From Arthrobacter sp. RIT-PI-e (GTDB lineage Bacteria; Actinomycetota; Actinomycetes; Actinomycetales; Micrococcaceae), in the NCBI RefSeq assembly GCF_001187915.1, contig NZ_LGIU01000035.1, positions 1-64,000 of the forward strand: DNA of 64,000 bases, read 5' to 3'. Positions 50,602 through 59,516 of this stretch are shown here, piece by piece; position 1 is the first letter of the stretch; the number at the start of each line of letters is the position of its first letter. Under the pieces are notes generated by a model. That model was not told where the DNA came from, ran no database searches, and saw nothing but the letters and a program-made list of their open reading frames with translations. Made by a program: the position numbers and the translations under genes.

Positions 50602-53600
50602 CCTCCGCCCCCCGGACTCCTCCTCGGCCGGACCCCGGCGCCGGAACGCGACCGGAGTACACCGCCCGGCGCCTCGCCGAGCTCCTGCACACCGACCCGG
50701 ACTCCGCCGTGCAGTACCCCACGGAGGATCAGGTACGCGTCATCGAGGCGCCGCTGGAACCCCTCCTCGTGATCGCGGGTGCCGGGTCGGGGAAGACCAG
50801 GACCATGGCGGACCGGGTGGTGTGGCTCGTCGCGAACCAGCTGGTCCGGCCGGAACAGATCCTCGGTGTCACCTTCACGCGGAAGGCCGCCGGTGAGCTC
50901 GCCACGCGCGTGCGGCAACGACTGGCGCAGCTCTACACGGCGCTCAGCGAGCAGGAGGCCCCGCGGGCGGGTGCAGACGCCCTGGACCGACTGGACCCGA
51001 GCATCTCCACCTACCACTCCTTCGCGAACGGGATCGTGCAGGACTACGGGCTCCGCATCGGGGTGGAGCGCGATTCCGTGATGCTCGGGACCGCCCAGTC
51101 CTGGCAGCTCGCCTCCACCGTGGTCGAGGCGTACGACGGCGAGTGGGAACACCTCACCGCGGCGAAGAGCACGCTCGTGCAGGCGGTGCTGACCATGGCG
51201 GGGGAGTGTGCCGAGCACCTCGTCCCCCCGGCACGGGTGCGGGAGGAACTGCGCCGGCAGATCGACCACGTGGCGAAGCAGCCCTACGTGGCCGGCTCCA
51301 CCCGGGCAACTGCCCGGAAGGTGCCCGACCTGCTGGACAAGCTGCGCACGCGGATCACCGTCACCGAGCTCGTGGAGCGTTACGCGGCCGGTAAACTCGC
51401 ACGGCGGCAGCTCGATTTCGGTGATCTGGTGTCCCTGGCCGCGAGGATCGCCCAGGAGGTCCCCGAGGCGGGGCACCTGGAGCGCGAGAAGTACAAGGTG
51501 GTGCTGCTCGACGAGTTCCAGGACACCTCCCACGCCCAGATGGTGCTGTTCTCCCGGTTGTTCGCCGACGGGCGCGCGGTCACCGCGGTGGGGGACCCGC
51601 ACCAGTCGATCTACGGGTTCCGGGGGGCGTCCGCGGGCCAGCTCGGTACCTTCCGCACGGCCTTCCCGCGCTCCGTCGCGGACGGCCGGGCGCCGTCGGA
51701 CGTGGCGCACCTCTCCGTGGCGTGGCGCAACTCCACCTCGATCCTCGCGGCCGCCAACAAGGTCTCGGCGTCCCTGAACGTGCCCCCGCCCTGGCTGCGC
51801 AGCACGGTGCAGCAGGTGCCCGGGCTCGTCGCGCGCCCCGGGGCCCCGCTCGGAGAGGTGCTGCTGGGCCGCTTCCTCACCGACGCGCCGGTCCCGGCGG
51901 ACCTGCACGTCCCGGAGGCTGCTCCGGCCGACGACGCCGGCACGCACGCTGCGGGGGATCCGGGACAGCCCGGTGGGACGGTGCCGCAGGCGCGGGCCCC
52001 CCGGGAGGTGGAACAGCTCAGTGAGGCGGAGGCGATCGCGCGTGAGGTCCTCCGCCAGCGCGGGCGGAGTTTCGAGAGCGGCGAGGACGGCACCGCACTG
52101 CGGCCCACCATGGCCGTCCTGTGCAGGGGACGGCGGCAGTTCGACCCGATCCGCCGCGAGCTCGAACGTGCGGGGGTCCCGGTGCAGGTGGTGGGGCTGG
52201 GCGGTCTCCTGCGCACCCCCGAGGTGGTGGACCTGCTGGCCACGCTGCGGGTGCTCGGTGATCCGGACCGGTCGGACTCGATGCTGCGGCTCCTGGCGGG
52301 AGCCCGCTGGCGGCTCGGACCGGCGGATCTCATGGCGCTGGGGGACTGGTCGCGTCAGCTGGCGAGGAGCAGGGAGGCGATGTTCCGTCCTGCTACCCGC
52401 CCGGCGGAGGATGCCACCGCCGGGCAGGGCGAGGATGCCGTGGTGGCACCGGATCTCGCCGAGTCGGGCAGTCTGGTGGAAGCCGTGGACCACCTGCCGC
52501 CGGCGGACTGGGTGTCCTCGGCGGGTCGGGTCCTGAGCGGTACCGCGCGTCAGCGCCTCGATACCCTCCGGCGCGAGCTCCGGTTGCTCCGTACCTTCGT
52601 GGGCGATGACCTCACCAGCATGATCGGCGAGGTGGAGCGCACCATCCTGCTGGACATCGAGGTGGCGGCCAAGCCCGGCGTGAGCATCCACGAGGCCCGG
52701 AGGAACCTCGACGCCTTCACCGAGGCGGTGGCGGGCTTCGTCTCCAGTGCGGAACGGGTGGACCTCCCCGCTTTCCTGGCATGGCTCGAGGCCGCCGACC
52801 AGGAGGAGGACGGCCTGCCCGTGACCCAGCTCGAGGCGAGCAGGGACGCGGTGCAGCTGCTGACCGTCCACGCGTCCAAGGGCCTGGAGTGGGACGTGGT
52901 GTTCGTCCCCGGCCTCAACGAGGGCTCCTTCCCGAGCGGCAGGGATTCACGCTGGAGCAGCGGGAACTCCTCGATCCCCTGGACCCTGCGGGGGGACGCG
53001 CCCGAGCTGCCGCAGTGGGACTGGGAGCAGCAGGACCAGAAGCAGTGGCTGGCCAGTGAGAAGGAGTTCGCCGACGACGCGCGGGCGCACGCCGAGCGGG
53101 AGGAACGCAGGCTCGCCTACGTGGCCTTCACCCGGGCCAAGCACTCCCTGGTGTGCACGTCCTCCGCCTGGGGCGGCGGGCGGTCCAGGCCGTCGGGGCC
53201 GTCGTCGTTCCTGTCGGACCTGATGTCCCTCGCCGAATCCTCCGAACCCGGGTTCCGCGTACCGTCCTGGTTGCCCGAGGACCAGATGGGCGACACCAAT
53301 CCGGCCACGGCCCGCCCGGAGCGCGCCACCTGGCCCGTCGACCCGCTGGGGGCCCGGCGGCAGATCCTGCAGCGGGCGGCCGATGCGGTTCTCCGTCGTA
53401 CCGCCGAACCGGTGCAGGAGGTCATGAGCGAGGACGAGGGGCGCTGGGGGCGGGAGGTCCGCCTGGCGCTCGCGCGTCAGTCACGGGAGCGCGAACGGAT
53501 GCCGGTGACCCTCCCGGCACACATCTCCGCCTCCACCCTCGTGGAGCTGGGCGAGGACCCGGAGGCGGTGCTGCAGCAGCTGCGCCGTCCGCTGCCGCGC

Positions 53601-54128
53601 CGGCCGGGTGCGGCAGCCCGGAAGGGGACGGCGTTCCACGCCTGGATCGAGGAGTTCTACGGCGCGGGAGGAACCCTGGACCTCGGGGAGTACCCGGGTA
53701 GTGCGGACGCCCATGTGGACGAGACCCTGGGGCTGCAGGAGATGGCCGCGGTCTTCGAGAGATCGGAGTGGGCGCTTCGGGAACCGGCGGCCGTGGAGGT
53801 GCCGATCGAGACGAGGATCGGCGACGTGGTGGTCCGTGGACGCATCGACGCCGTGTTCCGGGACAACGACGGCGGGTGGGACCTCATCGACTGGAAGACC
53901 GGCAGGCCCCCGGCCCCGCAGCATCGCGCGGCCAAGGCCGTGCAGCTCGCGGTGTACCGGTTGGCCTGGTCCCGGCTCCGGGGCGTCCCCCTAGACTCGG
54001 TACGCGCGGCATTCTTCTACGTCGCGGACAACCTGGTGGTGCGCCCCCACGACCTGGCGGGCGCCGAGGAACTGGGGCGCATCATCACCGGAGCCGGAGC
54101 CGGAGCCGGAGGCCCCGTCCCAGGCTGA
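50598..54128 (+). CDS. adnB: AdnB-like subunit of the AdnAB helicase-nuclease (UvrD motor plus RecB nuclease)
   Basis: A 1176-residue protein with a complete superfamily-1A motor: I GAGSGKTRTMADR (about 75), Ia VTFTRKAAGEL, II LLDEFQDTSHAQM, III VGDPHQSIYGFRGA, V TVHASKGLEWDVVFVPG and VI RLAYVAFTRAKHSL. The C-terminal nuclease has GRIDAVFRDNDGG, DLIDWKTGRPPAP and VQLAVYRLAW. This is the expected lead motor of the heterodimer. GTG at 50598 overlaps the adnA stop, giving stoichiometric synthesis. A 25-bp hairpin follows the stop. Confidence 0.93.
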   Translation: MTSAPRTPPRPDPGAGTRPEYTARRLAELLHTDPDSAVQYPTEDQVRVIEAPLEPLLVIAGAGSGKTRTMADRVVWLVANQLVRPEQILGVTFTRKAAGELATRVRQRLAQLYTALSEQEAPRAGADALDRLDPSISTYHSFANGIVQDYGLRIGVERDSVMLGTAQSWQLASTVVEAYDGEWEHLTAAKSTLVQAVLTMAGECAEHLVPPARVREELRRQIDHVAKQPYVAGSTRATARKVPDLLDKLRTRITVTELVERYAAGKLARRQLDFGDLVSLAARIAQEVPEAGHLEREKYKVVLLDEFQDTSHAQMVLFSRLFADGRAVTAVGDPHQSIYGFRGASAGQLGTFRTAFPRSVADGRAPSDVAHLSVAWRNSTSILAAANKVSASLNVPPPWLRSTVQQVPGLVARPGAPLGEVLLGRFLTDAPVPADLHVPEAAPADDAGTHAAGDPGQPGGTVPQARAPREVEQLSEAEAIAREVLRQRGRSFESGEDGTALRPTMAVLCRGRRQFDPIRRELERAGVPVQVVGLGGLLRTPEVVDLLATLRVLGDPDRSDSMLRLLAGARWRLGPADLMALGDWSRQLARSREAMFRPATRPAEDATAGQGEDAVVAPDLAESGSLVEAVDHLPPADWVSSAGRVLSGTARQRLDTLRRELRLLRTFVGDDLTSMIGEVERTILLDIEVAAKPGVSIHEARRNLDAFTEAVAGFVSSAERVDLPAFLAWLEAADQEEDGLPVTQLEASRDAVQLLTVHASKGLEWDVVFVPGLNEGSFPSGRDSRWSSGNSSIPWTLRGDAPELPQWDWEQQDQKQWLASEKEFADDARAHAEREERRLAYVAFTRAKHSLVCTSSAWGGGRSRPSGPSSFLSDLMSLAESSEPGFRVPSWLPEDQMGDTNPATARPERATWPVDPLGARRQILQRAADAVLRRTAEPVQEVMSEDEGRWGREVRLALARQSRERERMPVTLPAHISASTLVELGEDPEAVLQQLRRPLPRRPGAAARKGTAFHAWIEEFYGAGGTLDLGEYPGSADAHVDETLGLQEMAAVFERSEWALREPAAVEVPIETRIGDVVVRGRIDAVFRDNDGGWDLIDWKTGRPPAPQHRAAKAVQLAVYRLAWSRLRGVPLDSVRAAFFYVADNLVVRPHDLAGAEELGRIITGAGAGAGGPVPG

Positions 54129-54143
54129 TCCGGGGGCCGGGCG

Positions 54144-54168
54144 GGCCCCGGACCGCGTGTCCGGGGCC
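54144..54168. terminator. Bidirectional hairpin terminator between adnB and the phosphotransferase gene
   Basis: GGCCCCGGAC (54144-54153), loop CGCGT, perfect complement at 54159-54168, between convergent genes. Confidence 0.8.
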
Positions 54169-54214
54169 GTGGCTGCTTCGCACCCGGCAGCTCGTCCGCG
54201 GTGTGCCCGAGCGG

Positions 54215-55732
54215 TCAGCGTCCTCGGAAGGTGACGATCGGCAGGGCCGAGGTCTCGACGTCGTCGGAGGACTCCTGGCCGGCGCCGCTGGTGCTCAGCA
54301 GGGTGACCTTCGACGATCCCGTGCTCTGCGGACGTGCGGTCACCATGCGCGCACGGGCCTGGGAGGCGCCGGACGGCTGCTGTGCACCCTCCTGGACGGC
54401 CCGGTCCGACACCGTGTCCGGGATGCCACCGGGACGGTGGACATGGCTCCCGGTCCTCTCCTGCTCCGCCGCGTCCTGCTGCACGCCGTCGTCGGAATCC
54501 CGCCCGGCGGGGGGCCGCGCGGCCCCGCCCCCCGCCCCGCCGATGTGCTGCACAGCGTCCGGAGCAGGTGCCGGGCGCGCCGTGCCGGTGCCCGTAGGGG
54601 CGTCCGCCTGCTGACCGGAGGCGGCATCGCCCAGGGCCCGGCGTTCGACCACGGGGTCCTCCTCCGGCGGTGAGGGCAACCCGATCGAGTTCGTCCCGCT
54701 CCGTTCCGCGACGTGCGGGGAGCGGTACCGGAAACCATCGGTCCCGTACTCGTCACCCCACTCGCGGCGCTCCTCCTCGGCCCGCCGGGCACGCTCGGCG
54801 GCCTCCTGCTGCTCGAGCTCGATCGACTCGACGTCCTCCGCGAGGGTGGCGAGCATGTCCTCCGCCTCGGCGACCATCGTGGCGTCCTCGCGGGCCACAC
54901 CGCGCACGAGCCACTGGGCCAGGGCGAACTCCGCGGCGAGGGCGGCCCGCCGGGCAAGATGCGGGTCGGCGGCCGATCCCCGCTCCTCGGTGTAGGCGGC
55001 GTAGACGGCATCCACGAATCCTGTGTCCTCGGCGGCGGCGAGCCAGGCGAAGTCCTCGGCCGGGTCCCCGATGCAGAGGTCGGTCCACCCGGTCACGGCG
55101 GACACCCTGCCGGCTGCCACCAGGAGGTGGTCCTCGTGCAGGTCGCCGTGCATCACGGTGGGGCCGAAACGCCACAGGGTCACGTCCTCGAGGGCGTGCT
55201 CCCAGCGCCGTAGGAGGATGCTCGGGATCTTCCCGGTGGTCGCGGCCTGGTCCAGTTCGTTGAGCTTGCGCTGCCGGTACTCCTCGGCCTCGTAGCTGGG
55301 CAGATCGGCGCGCTGCACCATCTCCTGGGGCAGGTCGTGGATGGCGGCCAGGACACGTCCCAGTTCCTGGGCCATGGTGCGGCCGCCCCGGGTGAGCGCG
55401 TCGAGCGGACGGGCCGTCCCGGTGAGGTGCGAGTAGACGAACGTACTGAGCTCACCCTGCCGGACACTGCCCGCCATGTGGGGGATGAGGAACGGCAGCT
55501 CCGCCTTCACCGCCGGGGTGAACGCCCGCAGGGCCTGTACCTCCGTCTCCAGGCGCATGCTCGCCTCGGCATGCCTGGGGGAACGCACACTCCACTGTTT
55601 GCCGGCGCCGTCCACCAGCAGTGCCGAGTCGAAATCGGCGGCGTCGTCGGGGGCTCCGGCCACGCCGGTGGGCGCGAGGCCAGGTACTGCGGCGCTCGCT
55701 ATGGCGGCTAGTTCCATGGGGGTGCGTTTCAC
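54215..55732 (-). CDS. APH-family phosphotransferase-like protein with long disordered C-terminus
   Basis: A 505-residue protein. Residues about 20-290 resemble aminoglycoside/macrolide phosphotransferases: the Brenner motif is TVMHGDLHEDHLLV (about 195), and IGDPAEDFAWL follows. The Mg-binding Asp normally found in the (V/I)DW segment just before it is replaced (AVTGWTD), so kinase activity is doubtful. Residues about 300-330 form a Glu/Arg coiled coil, and the last about 150 are Gly/Gln/Pro/Ser-rich. GTG at 55732 is chosen because TACGGT lies 7 nt upstream; ATG at 55717 is the alternative. It is not evidence of antibiotic resistance. Confidence 0.75.
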   Translation of the reverse strand: MKRTPMELAAIASAAVPGLAPTGVAGAPDDAADFDSALLVDGAGKQWSVRSPRHAEASMRLETEVQALRAFTPAVKAELPFLIPHMAGSVRQGELSTFVYSHLTGTARPLDALTRGGRTMAQELGRVLAAIHDLPQEMVQRADLPSYEAEEYRQRKLNELDQAATTGKIPSILLRRWEHALEDVTLWRFGPTVMHGDLHEDHLLVAAGRVSAVTGWTDLCIGDPAEDFAWLAAAEDTGFVDAVYAAYTEERGSAADPHLARRAALAAEFALAQWLVRGVAREDATMVAEAEDMLATLAEDVESIELEQQEAAERARRAEEERREWGDEYGTDGFRYRSPHVAERSGTNSIGLPSPPEEDPVVERRALGDAASGQQADAPTGTGTARPAPAPDAVQHIGGAGGGAARPPAGRDSDDGVQQDAAEQERTGSHVHRPGGIPDTVSDRAVQEGAQQPSGASQARARMVTARPQSTGSSKVTLLSTSGAGQESSDDVETSALPIVTFRGR

Positions 55733-55739
55733 AAGGTTA

Positions 55740-55745
55740 ACCGTA
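55740..55745 (-). promoter_or_regulatory. Putative -10 hexamer TACGGT for the phosphotransferase-like gene (leaderless)
   Basis: Minus-strand TACGGT, seven bases, then the GTG at 55732. Confidence 0.45.
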
Positions 55746-55880
55746 GGGCGTCGGCCGACCGGCCCGCCCCTTTCCGGCGCGGCGAGTCGCCGGATGCACT
55801 ACTCGTCTTTGCTCGTGCGCTACTGTTCCACCTCTCCTCCACGGAAGCCCTCCGGAATGTGTTTTGGGAGACCGAGAACG

Positions 55881-55886
55881 TACCGT
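55881..55886 (+). promoter_or_regulatory. Putative -10 hexamer TACCGT for nudC-uvrD2 (leaderless)
   Basis: TACCGT, six bases (AGGAGC), then the ATG at 55893. The AGGAG is one base from the ATG, too close for normal use. Confidence 0.45.
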
Positions 55887-55892
55887 AGGAGC

Positions 55893-56849
55893 ATGACCGA
55901 CCCCCTCCGGACGCTCGTCCTTCCTGCCCTCGGATCGCTTCCGCTCTCCCGGGCCGGGTCGGACCGCGACGGCTATGCGAGAACCACCGGGAACCTCCTG
56001 GACACGCTGTGGGCCGCGCCGGAGACCCGGGTCCTGCCGATCGCCGGCGGGAAGGCCCCCGTACGGGGGAGCGATCTCGTCCTCCTGTCGCCCGAGCGGG
56101 TGACGCGCCCGGAGCTGGTCCTCTACCTGGGCCGGATCGACGAGGGCATGGAGGACGCCGGACGGCAGGTGGTCGCAGCCGTGCTCCCGGAGATCGACAC
56201 CGGGCTGGCCCCTGCGGAGCAGTGGATGGGTCTGCGGGACATCGCCGCCTCACTGGACGGCAGGGACACCGGGCTCTTCGTGGAGGCCGCAGGTCTGGCG
56301 AACTGGCACGCGACGCACACCCACTGCTCCCGGTGCGGGGCCCCCACCGAGGCCGAGGACGCCGGATGGGTGCGACGCTGCACGAAGGACGGCTCCAGCC
56401 ACCACCCGCGCACCGACCCGGCGATCATCGTCTCGGTGGTCGACGACGACGACCGGCTGCTCCTCGGGTCCGCGGCCGCCTGGCCGGACGACCGCTTCTC
56501 TACCCTCGCCGGATACGTGGAGCCGGGGGAGTCCCTCGAGGCGGCGGTGATCCGGGAGGTCGGCGAGGAGTCCGCGGTGGAGGTCCGCTCCCCGGAGTAC
56601 CTCGGTTCCCAGCCCTGGCCGTTCCCGGCGTCCCTCATGCTCGGCTTCACCGCACGGGCGGTGACCACCGATGCCGTGGCCGACGGCGTGGAGATGCGTT
56701 CCGTGCGGTGGTTCACGCGGCAGGAACTCTTCACGGAGGTCCGCGACGGGACGATCGCCGTCGCCGGTGGTGTGTCCATCGCACGCGCCCTGATCGAGCG
56801 CTGGTACGGCGGTCCGCTGGACGGGGAGCCGTCGGAGGCGCGCCCCTAG
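55893..56849 (+). CDS. nudC: NAD(+) diphosphatase / RNA deNADding enzyme NudC
   Basis: A 318-residue protein. A zinc-ribbon region reads [10 protein letters not shown] and [16 protein letters not shown] (three clear cysteines; the fourth ligand is unclear). The Nudix box is [20 protein letters not shown], and the NudC-specific SQPWPFP motif follows at about 254. It hydrolyses NAD(H) and removes NAD caps from RNA. ATG at 55893; an open frame far upstream lacks support. Its stop shares a base with the uvrD2 GTG (TAGTG). M. tuberculosis has the same nudC-uvrD2 neighbourhood but with a mycoredoxin gene between. Confidence 0.93.
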   Translation: MTDPLRTLVLPALGSLPLSRAGSDRDGYARTTGNLLDTLWAAPETRVLPIAGGKAPVRGSDLVLLSPERVTRPELVLYLGRIDEGMEDAGRQVVAAVLPEIDTGLAPAEQWMGLRDIAASLDGRDTGLFVEAAGLANWHATHTHCSRCGAPTEAEDAGWVRRCTKDGSSHHPRTDPAIIVSVVDDDDRLLLGSAAAWPDDRFSTLAGYVEPGESLEAAVIREVGEESAVEVRSPEYLGSQPWPFPASLMLGFTARAVTTDAVADGVEMRSVRWFTRQELFTEVRDGTIAVAGGVSIARALIERWYGGPLDGEPSEARP

Positions 56850-58956
56850 TGTCCGAGCAACTGCTGGAGCAGAGCATCCTCGCGGGGCTCGACGACGAGC
56901 AGCGCATGGTCGCCGGCCCCCTGACCGGCCCCATGTGCGTGCTGGCCGGGGCGGGTACGGGGAAGACGCGGGCCATCACGCACCGCACCGCCTACGGGGC
57001 GCAGACCGGCGTGAACAAACCGCGGCAGGTCCGGGCCGCCCGTCCACCGCGCGTGCCGCCGCCGAGTGGCGGCCCCGCCTGCGTGACCTCGGTGCCGGCG
57101 GCGTGCAGGCGCGCACCTTCCACGCCGCAGCCCTGCGTCAGCTCCAGTACTTCTGGCCGCAGGCGGTCGGCGGCCCGCTCCCGGCGCTCGTGGACCACAA
57201 GGCCCAGCTGATCGCGGAGGCCGCCCGCCGGCTGCGGGACTCGACGGACCGGGCCACCATCCGCGATGTCGCCGCGGAGATCGAGTGGGCGAAGGTCTCC
57301 ATGCTCACCCCGGACGCCTACATGGCGGCCGCCGCCGGGCGCGCGGAACCTGCCGGGATGGACCTCGTCACCGTGTCCCGCATCTTCTCGGCCTACGAGG
57401 ACCTGAAGATCGACCGCAACCTGATCGACTTCGAGGACGTCCTGCTGACCACCGTGGCCATCCTCGAGGAGGACGAGAAGGTCGCGGCGACCGTCAGGGC
57501 CCAGTACCGGCACTTCGTGGTGGACGAGTACCAGGACGTCTCACCCCTCCAGCAGCGTCTGCTCGACCTGTGGCTCGGTGAGCGCCGGGAACTCTGCGTC
57601 GTGGGGGATGCGAGCCAGACCATCTACTCGTTCACCGGTGCCACGTCCCGCCACCTCCTCGACTTCACCACGCGCTACGAGGGTGCGCAGGTGGTGAAGC
57701 TGGTGCGCGACTACCGCTCCACACCCCAGGTGGTGCGTGCCGCGAACACCCTGCTCGCGGCGAGGAACGCCGAGGCGGACCGCCGGGCGACCGGCAGCTC
57801 CTGGTCGACGCCCCTGGAACTCGTGGCCCAGCGTCCGGCCGGCCCGGACCCCGTGTTCACCGAGTGCAGCGACGACGAGGCGGAGGCGGCCGAGTGTGCG
57901 CGCCGGATCGGCGTACTCCTGGACGAGGGGGTCAAGGCCAGCGAGATCGCGATCCTGTATCGCACCAACGGGCAGTCCGAGGCCTACGAGCAGGCCCTGG
58001 CCACCGCCGGCATCGGCTACCAGCTGCGCGGCGGCGAGCGCTTCTTCCAGCGACGCGAGGTACGTGATGCACTGCTGCAGTTGCGGGCCGCTGCACGCAC
58101 GCAGGGCGACGACGACGTGCCGCAGCAGGTGCGCGACGTCCTGGCCTCCCTGGGATACACCTCCGTGGCCCCGCAGAACTCGGGCGCCGTGCGGGAGAAG
58201 TGGGAGTCGCTCGCGGCCCTGGTGGGTCTCGCCGACGAACTCCAGCGGGTGCGCGGCCCGGAGGCCTTCACCCTGCAGGTCTTCGTCGCGGAGCTGGAGG
58301 AGAGGTCCGCCGCCCAGCACGCACCGACCGTGCAGGGAGTCACCCTCGCCTCCCTGCACTCGGCCAAGGGGCTGGAGTGGGACGCCGTCTTCCTCGTGGG
58401 TCTGAGCGAGGGGCTGATGCCCATCTCCTTCGCCGACACCCAGGAGGGCATCGACGAGGAACGGCGGCTGCTCTACGTGGGGATCACCCGGGCCCGGGTC
58501 CACCTCTCGATGTCCTGGTCCCTGTCGCGCTCGCCGGGCGGGCGGGCCTCGCGGAAACCCTCGCGGTTCCTCGACGCACTGCGTCCCGCGACCGCCGGTC
58601 AGGCGTCCTTCCGCCAACCCCGCGCCAGGACGTCGAGGAAGTCCTCCGCCCCGGCGGTGTGCCGGGTGTGCAGGCGTCCACTGCTCACCGGCTCCGAGCG
58701 GAAGATCGGGCGGTGCAACGACTGCCCGGCCACCTACGAGGAGGAGACCTTCGAGGCACTGCGCGCCTGGCGGCGCGACGAGGCACGGGAGAAGGACGTC
58801 CCCGCCTTCGTGGTGTTCACCGATGCCACGCTGATCGCGATCGCCGAAGCGCGGCCCACCACCGTGGAGGAGCTGGGGGAGCTGGCAGGGGTGGGATCCA
58901 CGAAGCTGGAGCGCTACGGGGAGGCCGTCCTGGAGATCCTCGGCGACAATGCCTGA
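56849..58956 (+). CDS. uvrD2: ATP-dependent DNA helicase UvrD2, frameshifted at motif Ia
   Basis: A superfamily-1A helicase of about 702 residues if repaired. The GTG frame gives [20 protein letters not shown] and Walker [18 protein letters not shown], then loses similarity at about 57,030. The next frame resumes at [15 protein letters not shown] and runs intact through [25 protein letters not shown] and [11 protein letters not shown], a tetracysteine module ([16 protein letters not shown]), and a C-terminal HRDC domain (about 620-702). The span is one base short of a multiple of three. Motif Ia, normally TFTARAAGEM-like, is also altered by substitutions. UvrD2 is essential in mycobacteria, which argues for a sequence error. 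Confidence 0.85.
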
Positions 58957-59506
58957 CCCGCCCGCCCCGGCGCCGCGACCACCGGTCGAGGTGGTCCGAT
59001 CGGCACGCCGGAAACGGACGGTCAGCGCGGAGGTGCGCGACGGCGTCCTCCGGGTGTCCGTCCCCGGCCACTTCTCCGCCGGCCAGGAGAAGCTGTGGGT
59101 GGAGCGGATGGTCGAGCGCATGAGTGCGAAGTACCCGGCGGTACCGGCCGTCGATCACGATCAGCCCGTCCCACTGCTGCTGGAGCGCGCCGAACGCCTG
59201 GCGCGGACCTACCTCGACGGGAGGGGGATCCCGGCGACGATCGGGTGGGTGACCAACCAGAACACGCGGTGGGCCTCCGCGACCCCTGCCCGCAGGACCA
59301 TCCGCCTGTCGCACCGCCTCCGGGGCATGCCAGAGAGAGTGGTGGACTACGTGATCCTCCACGAGATGGCCCATCTGATCGAGCCCTCGCACAGTCGGGT
59401 GTTCTGGGACCTGCTGAGGAGCTATCCGCACACGGAGACCGCGAAGGCCTTCCTCGAGGGTGTGGCCTTCGCGGCGCGGCATGCCCCTCCTGCGGCGCAG
59501 GACTGA
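58949..59506 (+). CDS. YgjP-like (DUF45) metallopeptidase family protein
   Basis: A 185-residue protein. The C-terminal half carries the zinc motif ILHEMAHLIEPSHSRVFW (HExxH plus a downstream His), preceded by the family's NTRWASATPARRTIRLS segment. Members resemble SprT/WLM proteases; the natural substrate is unknown. The ATG overlaps the last eight bases of uvrD2, so it is translationally coupled and may act in DNA-protein repair (inference from context). Its stop lies 11 nt from that of the convergent DUF2342 gene. Confidence 0.87.
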   Translation: MPDPPAPAPRPPVEVVRSARRKRTVSAEVRDGVLRVSVPGHFSAGQEKLWVERMVERMSAKYPAVPAVDHDQPVPLLLERAERLARTYLDGRGIPATIGWVTNQNTRWASATPARRTIRLSHRLRGMPERVVDYVILHEMAHLIEPSHSRVFWDLLRSYPHTETAKAFLEGVAFAARHAPPAAQD

Positions 59507-59516
59507 ACGGGCGCGG

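Noticed and set aside
54215-55732. Macrolide or aminoglycoside resistance gene
   Set aside because: Only fold-level APH similarity, a doubtful catalytic Asp, a core-genome location, and no resistance or mobility context.
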